From positions 1 through 64,000 of the forward strand of contig JBGTSF010000007.1 in NCBI GenBank assembly GCA_041940425.1: a stretch of 64,000 nucleotides of DNA, in the 5' to 3' direction. Both the position numbers and the translations under genes were made by a program. Under the pieces are notes generated by a model that was not told where the DNA came from, did not search any database, and saw only the letters and a program-made list of their open reading frames with translations. This DNA is from DATHTS01 sp041940425. Lineage in GTDB: Bacteria > Acidobacteriota > Blastocatellia > Pyrinomonadales > Pyrinomonadaceae. Below, one piece after another: positions 25,630 through 34,723 of the stretch (positions are counted from its first letter, which is position 1; each line of letters begins with the position of its first letter).

Positions 25630-27132
25630 ATGAAAAAAATCAGTCATTCCAGAAACAGCGTTTTGTCACTTCTTTCGTGGCTGATTCCGCTCGGTTTGAC
25701 TTTTTTCGCCACGCCGTTTATCGTGCGCGGTTTGGGTAACGAGCAATACGGTTTATACGCCCTGATGACCGGGTTTATCGCTTATTCGTTCAGCTTTAAT
25801 ATCGGGCGCGCGATCACGAAATACGTCGTCGAATTTAATGCCAGGGGTGAAAAGAAAAAAGTTTCTCAAATAATATCGGCGACGTTTTTTCTGAGTCTGC
25901 TGGTCGCCACTGCCGGTAGTTTATTGCTCGTTTTCCTATCTGAAATTTTGATAAACGATATACTGCTGATCGAGTCTTCGTCAAGAGAAAACGCGGTAAT
26001 CGCCTTACGAGTCGCCGCGCTTTGCATCTGGCTGATGATTATCGGGCAGGTTTTTATCGCGGTCGTGCAGGCGACCCACAGGTTTGACGTTTATTCATTG
26101 ATCACGACCGTCACGGGATCAATGCTCATCACCGGAAATGTAATCTTGGTTTGGAAAAATTTCGGTTTTAACTCATTGGTTGTTTGGAATGCCGTAACTC
26201 TTTTGTTTAGCGGAATCACATTTTATTTCGTTGCAAAAAAATTAGAACCGGGAACGAAAATCACATTCGGGTTCGGCAGAGATATGTTTTTCACTTCGTT
26301 GAAATACGGGCTGAGTATTGCCGGACATCAGATTTTTGCCAATATCCAGCTTCTTTATGAAAGAATGCTGATCACGCGCATTACCGGCACGGACAAATTG
26401 ACCAATTATGTCGTGCCGATGACGATGTCCATTTATATTCTGGTTTTTATGTCTAATCTGACGCTTAACCTGATGCCCGTCATCAGTGAATTTTTTGCCA
26501 AAAACAGAATTGACGATTTGGAAATTATTTATCGGCGTTTGACAAAATTTGTCTGTACGATTGTCGTGTTCGTCTGCGTCGCGTTAGCCGTCGGCAGTTA
26601 CTCACTGCTGGCTAATTGGATTGACGAAGAGTTTGCAGTCTCCTCATACGAAGTTTTTATTTTTCAGCTAGCGACATTCGGTTTGCTTGCCTGCATGATT
26701 ATCTCGTGGCAGTTTATTGAAGGTTACGGATTGCCGGTTTATAACACAGCCGCCGGTTTTAGCTGGCTTTTGATCTCGATTCCGTTGATGCTGATTTTTA
26801 CATTGAGTTACGGGATTTGGGGAACGGCTCTCGCCCGTTTGGTCGCCGAGATTACGATACCGGTTTCGATTTTGTTAGTGGAAAGGAAAATTTTCGGAAA
26901 AATTTTGGGCGATTTATGGTTAAAAATCATCGGTTTTGTCGGGATCGCGGCTCTGGTTTCCGGCGTTGTTGAAAATTATCTTTTGAAAGTCTTGCCGTTT
27001 AACTGGTCGGGATTGATATTGTCGGTTTTGATAGCCGGGGTAATTTATTTAACCATACTATGGTTTTCAAATCTTTTTAATAGAGAGGAAAAAATCTGGA
27101 TGAGAAATCAAATAAAGAAAGTTTTTGTGTAA
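25630..27132 (+). CDS. wzx: Polysaccharide flippase (Wzx-type)
   Basis: Multi-pass membrane protein of the MOP/polysaccharide synthase family with about 12-14 hydrophobic segments over 501 residues. It opens with the usual WLIPLGLTFFATPFIVRGLG and has LGNEQYGLYALM. It flips the lipid-linked repeat unit across the inner membrane. I chose ATG 25630 over the upstream ATG at 25552, which would overlap the glycosyltransferase by 55 bases and add a basic tail. The wzy polymerase lies two genes downstream, as expected for a Wzx/Wzy pathway. Confidence 0.9.
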   Translation: MKKISHSRNSVLSLLSWLIPLGLTFFATPFIVRGLGNEQYGLYALMTGFIAYSFSFNIGRAITKYVVEFNARGEKKKVSQIISATFFLSLLVATAGSLLLVFLSEILINDILLIESSSRENAVIALRVAALCIWLMIIGQVFIAVVQATHRFDVYSLITTVTGSMLITGNVILVWKNFGFNSLVVWNAVTLLFSGITFYFVAKKLEPGTKITFGFGRDMFFTSLKYGLSIAGHQIFANIQLLYERMLITRITGTDKLTNYVVPMTMSIYILVFMSNLTLNLMPVISEFFAKNRIDDLEIIYRRLTKFVCTIVVFVCVALAVGSYSLLANWIDEEFAVSSYEVFIFQLATFGLLACMIISWQFIEGYGLPVYNTAAGFSWLLISIPLMLIFTLSYGIWGTALARLVAEITIPVSILLVERKIFGKILGDLWLKIIGFVGIAALVSGVVENYLLKVLPFNWSGLILSVLIAGVIYLTILWFSNLFNREEKIWMRNQIKKVFV

Positions 27133-27172
27133 GGAAGGAATGCTTTAAGATTGGAAAGTAAGTTATAGAAAA

Positions 27173-27868
27173 ATGTTTTTTAACGGCAAAAAAGAAAAAA
27201 TCAGGCTGGTTCGGGAGAGACTTGAATACATAAAAAATATCTGTAAAGGTAAAAAAGTATTTCATCTCGGCTGTACGAGTTTTCCCTACACCGAGGAAAT
27301 GATCAAATTGGACGCTCATTTGCACCTGCAATTAATGGACATTGCGGGCGAGCTTTACGGGTTGGATTTCGATCAGGAAGGTATTGATATTTTGCAAGAA
27401 AAAGGCGTGGGAAATTTGTATCGCGGCGACCTGGAAAAACTCGAAGAACTCGAACTCGAAGAAAAATTTGACGTCATCATCGCCGGCGAAATGATCGAGC
27501 ATCTAAATAATCCAGGATTGTTTCTAAACGGAATCAAAAGATTTATGAAACCCGAAACCGACCTGGTAATCACGACGATCAACGCGTATGGCGGACTCCG
27601 GTTTGCGATGTATTTTTTGTTCGGCAGAGGCGGCTTTCAGGAGCCGGTGCATCCCGACCATGTTGCGTATTATTCTTACAAGACACTGAATCTGCTTTTG
27701 AAACGGCACGAATTGGATGTCAAGGAATTTTTATTTTATGATTTAGGTAACGAGCATCGCAATAAGGGACACTGGTATTTTGAGTTAATAAACGACGTAT
27801 CGGTAAAATTTACGCCGCAGTTTGCCGACGGTTTGATCGCGGTTTGCGGTTTGGAAAAGGATTCCTAA
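27173..27868 (+). CDS. SAM-dependent methyltransferase
   Basis: Class I Rossmann methyltransferase. Motif I reads KVFHLGCTSFPYTEEM, followed by the acidic residue segment LYGLDFDQEG, then FDVIIAGEMIEHLNNPGLFL (motif IV) and MKPETDLVITTIN. It probably methylates a sugar in the repeat unit or caps the chain, since it lies between wzx and wzy; the substrate is not readable from sequence. It ends one base before the polymerase start. Confidence 0.85.
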   Translation: MFFNGKKEKIRLVRERLEYIKNICKGKKVFHLGCTSFPYTEEMIKLDAHLHLQLMDIAGELYGLDFDQEGIDILQEKGVGNLYRGDLEKLEELELEEKFDVIIAGEMIEHLNNPGLFLNGIKRFMKPETDLVITTINAYGGLRFAMYFLFGRGGFQEPVHPDHVAYYSYKTLNLLLKRHELDVKEFLFYDLGNEHRNKGHWYFELINDVSVKFTPQFADGLIAVCGLEKDS

Positions 27869-27869
27869 A

Positions 27870-29399
27870 ATGGATCGGTATTACACAAACAAAAACTTTT
27901 CTGAGGGAGACGAACGGGGAATAAAATTGCTCCCGATTTTGACTCTGTTCGGTTTTGTTTTTTTAAGCTGTTTGATAATTCTCGTTTTGACGACCGACAA
28001 TTTCGACTTTTTGGAAAGACCATATCTCATACCCTGGGTTATTCTGACCGGAATCGTTTTTATTATCCCGAGCGTCTATCTTTTATTTAAAAATAAATTC
28101 CGTCTTTATCACCCGCTGGTTTTTCCGGTCGTGTTTTATTTTCTGCCGTCTTTTTTCGGCGGCGGAATAATTTTAATCCTTGGTCTGCACGATCCGTATT
28201 TTATGAGTTTCGTACAAGATCAGGAATATAATCTGCCGCTCACGCTGGTCATCGTTCTGATCGGTTTTGCAGGTTTGTCGGTCGGTTTTTTTATTCCGGC
28301 GGCGGGCAGTGTCGGGCAAAAAATCAACCAGTATCTGCCGAACTGGAAATGGGACGACGATTATATTATTTTTCCGGGTTTACTACTTTTGGTACTAGGC
28401 TTTTTCAATAATATTTTAGGATTTTTTGTCGGCGTGATCGGTTTTCAGAAAATTGAGGAAACCGGCACTTATGACGGCTTGATATTTCTGACCACTCTTT
28501 TGTGGATACAGGCGAGTTTTATGCTCTGGGTCGCCTTGTTCAGAAGAAATAAGTGGGATATGAAAGCGTTGCTGGTCGTCTGTATTTTGGTCGCTACATC
28601 TCTGATCAAAGTGATATTTGCGGGAAACCGCGGCGGACTTCTGCAGGTTTTTATCGTCGTCCTTTTAAGCTATATATTTGCCGGAAGGATTATCAAATTG
28701 AAACAAGCAGTCGTCCTCGGCAGCGCGCTGGTGGTCGTGGTCGTCGCCGGTATGATCTACGGGACGACGTTCAGGCTGGTCAAAGGAACCGAAGAGCAGA
28801 TCGAAGCGTCGAGATATGTCGAAAATATTTCGAGAACCTTCGACACGATAGGCAACCGCGGACCGCTAAGGGTTCTGGAACAGAGTTTTTACAACATATT
28901 TGAAAGAATGGAAGCCGTCAGCTCGCTGGCGGTCGTCGTGTCAAATTACGAACAGCTCAAACCATATGAGGAAAGCTACGGGATTGACAATAATATTTAT
29001 AAGGACACGGTTACATTTATCGTTCCGCGAGTTATCTGGAAAGACAAACCCGTCGCTTCCGAGCCGCGCCGGTATAGCGAATTGTATTTCGATTACGGAG
29101 AAAATTCGTTTGCGATCACGCCGATGGGCGATCTGCTGAGAAACTTCGGCATCGCGGGAGTTCCGCTCGGAATGCTTTTGCTCGGATTTATTGTTAGAAT
29201 TCTGTATTCGGCATTGATCGAAAAACAACCGTTTTCCTACTGGCGTTCGGTCTTGTTTTTTATGCTCGTTCCGACTATCTCGTATGAAAGTTTTTACGGT
29301 TCGATCATACCATATATGTTCAAGGTCGGAGTTATTTCGATGGTCGGTATTGTCATGACGCAGTTTTTTATAAGTAAGGTGTCGCGCAAAAAAAGATAA
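27870..29399 (+). CDS. wzy: O-antigen/exopolysaccharide polymerase (Wzy-type)
   Basis: 509 residues with about 12 membrane segments, e.g. LPILTLFGFVFLSCLIILVL, GLLLLVLGFFNNILGFFVGV and a C-terminal GVPLGMLLLGFIV. A large loop (about 300-410) outside the membrane carries RGPLRVLEQSFYNIFERME. Wzy proteins share little sequence, so the call rests on topology, the family-typical oligosaccharide repeat unit polymerase look and the location between wzx and the other glycan genes. It joins repeat units at the periplasmic face. Confidence 0.82.
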   Translation: MDRYYTNKNFSEGDERGIKLLPILTLFGFVFLSCLIILVLTTDNFDFLERPYLIPWVILTGIVFIIPSVYLLFKNKFRLYHPLVFPVVFYFLPSFFGGGIILILGLHDPYFMSFVQDQEYNLPLTLVIVLIGFAGLSVGFFIPAAGSVGQKINQYLPNWKWDDDYIIFPGLLLLVLGFFNNILGFFVGVIGFQKIEETGTYDGLIFLTTLLWIQASFMLWVALFRRNKWDMKALLVVCILVATSLIKVIFAGNRGGLLQVFIVVLLSYIFAGRIIKLKQAVVLGSALVVVVVAGMIYGTTFRLVKGTEEQIEASRYVENISRTFDTIGNRGPLRVLEQSFYNIFERMEAVSSLAVVVSNYEQLKPYEESYGIDNNIYKDTVTFIVPRVIWKDKPVASEPRRYSELYFDYGENSFAITPMGDLLRNFGIAGVPLGMLLLGFIVRILYSALIEKQPFSYWRSVLFFMLVPTISYESFYGSIIPYMFKVGVISMVGIVMTQFFISKVSRKKR

Positions 29400-29448
29400 C
29401 GAACATTTTTTTCAGAAAGATTATTTTAAAACATATAAAAAATAAAAA

Positions 29449-30468
29449 ATGAATCGCGTTGTATTTACAAACGGGTGTTTCGATATTCTGCATCCGGGAC
29501 ATATTGATTTGCTCGAACGCGCAAAATCTTTGGGATCGAAGCTGATCGTCGGGATCAACAGCGACGAGTCCGTCCGCGCCATCAAGGGGAACGAGCGACC
29601 TTTTCTAAATCAGGAAGATAGAAAATCAATTCTTCTCGGATTAAAAGCGGTGGACGAAGTAGTGATTTTTGATGAGCTGACGCCCGAAAATATCATCAGA
29701 GCGATCAAACCGGATATACTTGTTAAAGGCGGCGACTGGGCGGAAAACGAGATCATCGGCGCGGATTTTGTCAAACAAAACGGCGGCGCGGTTTATTCGC
29801 TCTCGCTCAAGGACGGTTTTTCGTCGAGCAATATCGTGGAAAAAATACAATCATCGGAGGAAAACAGAAACGGCACCGAATCAAACATTTCGAATATGAC
29901 CGTCGAAATTTCTCTGAACGAGCATTTGCGGGTTTTTGAAAAAATTTTGCAAGCGGATGTCGAAAATATCGAAAACTGCGCACGGATTTTGATGGAAACA
30001 TTCGAGAACGGAGGAAAAATTTTACTTTGCGGCAACGGCGGAAGTGCCGCTGACGCACAGCATATCGCGGCGGAATTTGTCGGCAGATACGAAACCGAAC
30101 GGACGGCTCTTCCGGCAATCGCTCTGACAACCGATACTTCGGCTCTGACGGCGCTTGCCAACGATTACGATTTTGAGCGCGTTTTTGCCAGACAGGTCGA
30201 GGCATTGGCAAGAGAAGGCGATTGCCTTTTGGCGATCAGCACGAGCGGAAATTCGCCGAACGTCATTTCCGCCGCGATGACAGCCAGAAAAAAAGGCTGC
30301 CGGGTAATCGGTATGACGGGCGCGAAGGGGAAAAAACTCGCTTCATTGTCGGACGCTTGCGTCATAATCCCTTCGGAAAGAACCGCCAGAATACAGGAAG
30401 GTCACATCACCGTCGCGCATATCTGGTGCGAACTGATTGATAAAAAAATTGCGGAATTTCAAAACTAA
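29449..30468 (+). CDS. Fusion of heptose-1-phosphate nucleotidyltransferase (HldE2) and sedoheptulose-7-phosphate isomerase (GmhA)
   Basis: Two heptose enzymes in one chain. Residues 1-140 are a cytidylyltransferase-type domain (FTNGCFDILHPGHIDLL, His15-x-x-His18) like the RfaE2/HldE2 part that makes ADP-heptose. Residues about 152-339 are a SIS-domain isomerase matching GmhA (CGNGGSAADAQHIAAEFVG, ISTSGNSPNV, QEGHITVAHIWCELI). Usually HldE2 is joined to the kinase HldE1, which here is the next, separate gene. A Met at residue 150 (29896) could in principle start a separate GmhA, but it has no nearby ribosome site. The pathway makes ADP-heptose from sedoheptulose 7-phosphate. Confidence 0.9.
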   Translation: MNRVVFTNGCFDILHPGHIDLLERAKSLGSKLIVGINSDESVRAIKGNERPFLNQEDRKSILLGLKAVDEVVIFDELTPENIIRAIKPDILVKGGDWAENEIIGADFVKQNGGAVYSLSLKDGFSSSNIVEKIQSSEENRNGTESNISNMTVEISLNEHLRVFEKILQADVENIENCARILMETFENGGKILLCGNGGSAADAQHIAAEFVGRYETERTALPAIALTTDTSALTALANDYDFERVFARQVEALAREGDCLLAISTSGNSPNVISAAMTARKKGCRVIGMTGAKGKKLASLSDACVIIPSERTARIQEGHITVAHIWCELIDKKIAEFQN

Positions 30469-30483
30469 TTTTGCCGGTCATTT

Positions 30484-31455
30484 GTGTCAAATCTTAATTC
30501 AATAATCGAAAAATTTTCCAGAGTAAAAGTGTTGGTCGTCGGAGATGTGATGCTCGATCAATACCTCTGGGGAAGCGTCGAGCGGATTTCGCCCGAAGCT
30601 CCGGTGCCGGTCGTAAAACTGCAAAAGACGAGTCTGGCGGTCGGCGGTGCGGCAAATGTGGCGGCAAATATCGCGGGTCTCGGCGCTGAGCCATTTCTGA
30701 TCGGGGCTATCGGAAAAGACCGGGAAGCGATGCTTTTCGAACCTTTGCTGGAAAAATTGAAAATTTCACCAGTTAATCTTATTAAAATCGAAAACCGTCC
30801 GACAACGATCAAAACCCGCATTGTCGCGCATAACCAGCACGTCGTCCGAATAGATCAGGAAGATAACCAGAAAATAAATCCTAAAGATGAAGACAGGATT
30901 TGGAACAAGATCGAAAAATTACTGCACAAGATCGAAATCATAATTGTTTCCGACTATGCCAAGGGGGTTTTAACGGAAAATCTTTTAGCGCGTCTGATAA
31001 CGACTGCAAAGAGCGAAAAAAAAATGATCTTAATTGATCCGAAAGGAAGTGATTATAAAAAATATGCCGGCGCGGATATTCTTACACCAAATCGTTTTGA
31101 AGCGGCTCAGGCATGCAGTTTTCCGCCGGACGGGCAAGAGATCGTCGAAAAAGCCGGCAGCGCTCTGATAAAAAAACTGAAATTAAAATCTGTTTTGATA
31201 ACCCAGGGCGAAGACGGAATGACGCTGTTTCAAAAAAACGGGCGGTCGTTTCATTTAAACGCGCTGGCAAGAAAAGTCTATGACGTAACCGGCGCGGGCG
31301 ATACGGTGATCGCCGCGTTCGGCGTGAGTTTGGGAAGCGGCGCGGATTTGCTTGAGGCATCGGAAATCGCCAATATTTCGGCGGGCATCGTCGTCGAGGA
31401 AATCGGAACTACGGCGATTACTCTGGAAAAATTGCGTAATTTTATAAATAGATAA
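30484..31455 (+). CDS. D-glycero-beta-D-manno-heptose-7-phosphate kinase (HldE1/RfaE1)
   Basis: PfkB-family sugar kinase with the HldE1 signature VERISPEAPVPVVKL, the VGDVMLDQYLWG start, GGAANVAANIAGLG, and the catalytic GAGDTVIAAFG anion hole near the end. It phosphorylates heptose 7-phosphate at C1, between the GmhA and phosphatase steps. It is a stand-alone domain of 323 residues with a GTG start, 15 bases after the HldE2-GmhA fusion. No gmhB phosphatase or hldD epimerase is in this locus. Confidence 0.92.
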   Translation: MSNLNSIIEKFSRVKVLVVGDVMLDQYLWGSVERISPEAPVPVVKLQKTSLAVGGAANVAANIAGLGAEPFLIGAIGKDREAMLFEPLLEKLKISPVNLIKIENRPTTIKTRIVAHNQHVVRIDQEDNQKINPKDEDRIWNKIEKLLHKIEIIIVSDYAKGVLTENLLARLITTAKSEKKMILIDPKGSDYKKYAGADILTPNRFEAAQACSFPPDGQEIVEKAGSALIKKLKLKSVLITQGEDGMTLFQKNGRSFHLNALARKVYDVTGAGDTVIAAFGVSLGSGADLLEASEIANISAGIVVEEIGTTAITLEKLRNFINR

Positions 31456-31467
31456 AAGGGAATTGTT

Positions 31468-32553
31468 TTGCGGGAAATTTCGAACTATAAAAATATTTTG
31501 GTATATCGAATCGGGCATCTGGGAGATACGATTGTCGCTTTACCGGCTTTTTGGAAAATTCGCCAAAAATTTCCCGATTCGGAAATCACGCTTCTGACAA
31601 ATTACGATTCAAAAAATAAAAATTATGCGATGGCAAGAAACGTCTTGCCGGAAAATGATTTATTTGATTCGATTATCTGTTATGACAATTCCGTCGCAAA
31701 ATTAAAAAAAGCGGTAAAATTTGGCGCATTATTGTTTGATCTGAGAAAAAAAAATTTCGATTGTCTATTTTATCTCACAACGCGCGTCAGGACGCTTGAA
31801 CAAGTCGAGAGGGATCTAAAATTTTTTCGCGCCGCCGGTATCAAAGAGATTTTCGGAATAGAACATTTGAAAAATAAACGCCTTGATTACAAACAATCGA
31901 GACCTTTGCCCGCTGTCGAACCGGAATACAAATTTCTGCTCGATTGTCTTCCGTTCGGCGACACTCAGACAATTGCCGAAAATGACCGACAAATGGCTTT
32001 GACGCAATTCGAAAAAAAATCCGCGCGCGTATGGCTGGAAAAAAATTGCGGGTCGGATTTTGAAAAAAAGAAACTGATAGCCGTTGCGCCCGGAAGCAAA
32101 TGGGATTCGAAAAAATGGTTCGAAGAAAGATTTGTTGAGGTAATTCAAAGATTGATTGAAAAATTTGATATTTTTCCGGTAATTTTCGGCGGAAGAGAGG
32201 ATTTTGAGACAGGTCAAAAATTGCTTGACAATGTTACCGCCGGAGCTAACGCCGCAGGCGCACTTAATATACGCGAGGGTTCGGCGGTATTGGAATACTG
32301 CCGACTGTATCTCGGAAACGATACCGGAACGATGCATATGGCGGCGGCGGTCGGTGTTCCTTGCGTGGCGTTATTTGCCGCCATAGATTTTCCTGGAAGA
32401 TGGTATCCGTTTGGCGAAAATAACAGGATTTTTCGATATTCGGTCGAATGCGAAGGCTGCCATACGCCGAATTGTTATATGAATCATAAATGCCTGGAAT
32501 TGATCGAGTCGGATAAAGTTTTCGAAGCGTGCAGTGAGATTTTAATCGGATGA
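31468..32553 (+). CDS. Glycosyltransferase family 9 (heptosyltransferase-like)
   Basis: GT-B enzyme of the heptosyltransferase family: NILVYRIGHLGDTIVALPAF at the N-terminus, APGSKWDSKKWFEERF in the middle, and YLGNDTGTMHMAAAVGVPCV in the C-terminal nucleotide-sugar domain. The family transfers L,D- or D,D-heptose from ADP-heptose. It sits right after the ADP-heptose genes, which supports the substrate by context. The TTG start lies 12 bases after the kinase stop. A Cys cluster near the end (CEGCHTPNC) is typical of related proteins. Confidence 0.88.
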   Translation: MREISNYKNILVYRIGHLGDTIVALPAFWKIRQKFPDSEITLLTNYDSKNKNYAMARNVLPENDLFDSIICYDNSVAKLKKAVKFGALLFDLRKKNFDCLFYLTTRVRTLEQVERDLKFFRAAGIKEIFGIEHLKNKRLDYKQSRPLPAVEPEYKFLLDCLPFGDTQTIAENDRQMALTQFEKKSARVWLEKNCGSDFEKKKLIAVAPGSKWDSKKWFEERFVEVIQRLIEKFDIFPVIFGGREDFETGQKLLDNVTAGANAAGALNIREGSAVLEYCRLYLGNDTGTMHMAAAVGVPCVALFAAIDFPGRWYPFGENNRIFRYSVECEGCHTPNCYMNHKCLELIESDKVFEACSEILIG

Positions 32554-33725
32554 GAATTTCGGATGAAAAAAGAAAGAAAATTCTGATTTTTTCAGAATAT
32601 TACCTGCCGGGCTATAAAAGCGGGGGCGGGATGCGAACGATCGTCAATATCGTTGCGAGTCTTAAAGACCGATTCGATTTTTATGTCGTCACGAAAGACC
32701 ATGACGGACCGAGCGACAAAACTCCGTATAAAGATGTAAAATATGACGAATGGAATCAGCTTGCCGGAACAAAAGTCTTTTATTTGCACAAAAAGCAGAT
32801 AGGTTTCTCTAAAATACTCGAACTAATTCGGGATGTTGAGCCGGATATTATATATTCTAATAGTTATTTCTCAAATATTAATAGATATCTGCTGTTATTA
32901 AATAAGTTAAATAAATTCAAACAGCAGAGTTATTTGATTTCCCCGTGCGGAGAATTATCCGCCGGATGTATGAAAAACGGTTTTTATAAGAAAAAAATTT
33001 TTACATTTTTAACAAGGATTTTTCGCTTTCACGAAAACATATACTGGAAAGCTTCCAGTGAAATTGAAAAAAATGAGATAAAAAAAATAAACATTGAACC
33101 GGATAAAATATTTATCGCCGCCGATCTGATTTCAAATGAAATCAGAAATAATGGAGGATTTACCAGTAAGCCGGAGAAAAAAGCCGGTTCTGTAAGATTT
33201 GTTTTTTTATCGAGATTTAATCGAAAAAAGAATTTTAAATTTTTTATAAAAAACCTGAAAAATATCTCCGGCGAGGTGTTCGTTGATATTTACGGACCGA
33301 TTGATGACGAAAAATATTGGAACGAGTGTGCGCGGGAAATAGAGAATTTGCCGGACAATATCAAAATCGAAAAAAAGGGAGCCGTCCCCCATTCGAAGGT
33401 GAGAGAAATTTTGGCAAATTATCATTTTTTCGTTTTGCCGACAATGGATGAAAATTTCGGGCATGTTTTTATCGAAGCTCTTTCTGCGGGCTGCCCTTTA
33501 ATTATAAGCAACAACACGCCCTGGGTGGAACTAGAAAAAGACAAGATCGGCTGGGTGATACCTCTGGAAAAGGAAAGCGAATGGCGGAATATTATCCAAA
33601 AATGCGTTGATATAAACGAATATGAGTTTCGCGAATTGTCAAAAAATTCGAAAAATTTTGTTCACCAATGGCTGAACGAAAATAATCTGGAAGCACATAC
33701 GATCGAATTGTTCGATTCGATTTAA
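32550..33725 (+). CDS. Glycosyltransferase family 4
   Basis: GT-B enzyme overlapping the heptosyltransferase by 4 bases (ATGA), so probably translationally coupled. N-terminal ILIFSEYYLPGYKSGGGMRT and C-terminal FVLPTMDENFGHVFIEALSAG (E-x7-E region) are GT4 signatures. It is visibly A/T-rich and Lys/Asn/Ile-rich compared with neighbours, a pattern common in polysaccharide genes of foreign origin. Sugar specificity is unknown. Confidence 0.87.
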   Translation: MRISDEKRKKILIFSEYYLPGYKSGGGMRTIVNIVASLKDRFDFYVVTKDHDGPSDKTPYKDVKYDEWNQLAGTKVFYLHKKQIGFSKILELIRDVEPDIIYSNSYFSNINRYLLLLNKLNKFKQQSYLISPCGELSAGCMKNGFYKKKIFTFLTRIFRFHENIYWKASSEIEKNEIKKINIEPDKIFIAADLISNEIRNNGGFTSKPEKKAGSVRFVFLSRFNRKKNFKFFIKNLKNISGEVFVDIYGPIDDEKYWNECAREIENLPDNIKIEKKGAVPHSKVREILANYHFFVLPTMDENFGHVFIEALSAGCPLIISNNTPWVELEKDKIGWVIPLEKESEWRNIIQKCVDINEYEFRELSKNSKNFVHQWLNENNLEAHTIELFDSI

Positions 33726-33841
33726 TGTTTTACTTTAAGGATTATTATATAAATCCTGCAAATCAAAAAGTTAACTATTTATAAAATACTTTAATTGTTG
33801 ATGGCAGACAGTTAAGAGAAAACTTTAACCGAATATAAGCG

Positions 33842-34723
33842 ATGAAAATATTGGTTGCCGGCGGAACAGGAATGCTAGGTCATAAATTGATTCAAATCTT
33901 TCGAAATGAATTTGATGTTTATACGACGATTCGCTCAGATTTTGCTTCATTTAAGAAATATGATTTGCTCCGAAGGGAAAAAGTATTTGAAAATATCGAG
34001 ATTGATAATTTCGATTTGTTTGAAAGAATAATAAAAGAAATAACCCCGGACTATGTTGTAAACGCGGTCGGATTAATAAAACAGTTACCGTCTGCCGAAG
34101 TTGTATCATCGGCACTGAATATTAATTCGATATTTCCGCAAAGAACTGCGAGAATTGCGGCAAAATACGGTTTTCGATTTATAAATATCTCGACCGATTG
34201 CGTTTTTAGCGGAAAAACGGGAAATTATACGGAAACGGACACTTCGGATGCAAATGATTTTTATGGAAAAAGCAAATTTTTGGGCGAGGTTTTTGGAGAA
34301 AATTGTTTAACCCTTCGAACCTCTATCATCGGTCGGGAATTATCTACCCGACACAGCTTGTTAGAATGGTTTTTAAGCACCGAGGGAAAAACGGTAAAAG
34401 GTTATAAAAACGCGATTTATACCGGATTTCCGACGATTATTCTGGCGGAAATTTTAGCCGGAATAATAAAGAATCAAACAGGTTTGGAAGGGCTATATCA
34501 TATTTCCAGCGAACCGATAAATAAATTTGAACTGTTATGTCTGATACGGGAAAAATATAATTTGAATATTGAAATCGAACCATTTGAAGATTTTTATATT
34601 GACAGAAGTCTTGACAGCACAAAATTCAGAAAAAAAACCGGGTTTCAGCCACTTCCATGGAAAGAAATGATCGCAAGGATGGCGAAAGACCCGACACCAT
34701 ACGAAGAATGGAGAAACTTTTAG
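33842..34723 (+). CDS. RmlD-like sugar-nucleotide reductase (WbvR/WbjC type)
   Basis: Short-chain dehydrogenase of the dTDP-4-dehydrorhamnose reductase family: NAD(P) site AGGTGMLGHKL, ISTDCVFSGKTGNY and FYGKSKFLGE with the catalytic Tyr-x3-Lys. Its position before a WbjB-like dehydratase and a WbjD-like 2-epimerase marks it as the middle enzyme of the UDP-L-FucNAc or UDP-L-QuiNAc pathway. At 293 residues it lacks the C-terminal cupin domain of WbjC/CapF, so it is closer in build to WbvR of the L-QuiNAc route. That assignment is inference. It follows a 116-base A/T-rich gap, a possible internal promoter. Confidence 0.83.
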   Translation: MKILVAGGTGMLGHKLIQIFRNEFDVYTTIRSDFASFKKYDLLRREKVFENIEIDNFDLFERIIKEITPDYVVNAVGLIKQLPSAEVVSSALNINSIFPQRTARIAAKYGFRFINISTDCVFSGKTGNYTETDTSDANDFYGKSKFLGEVFGENCLTLRTSIIGRELSTRHSLLEWFLSTEGKTVKGYKNAIYTGFPTIILAEILAGIIKNQTGLEGLYHISSEPINKFELLCLIREKYNLNIEIEPFEDFYIDRSLDSTKFRKKTGFQPLPWKEMIARMAKDPTPYEEWRNF

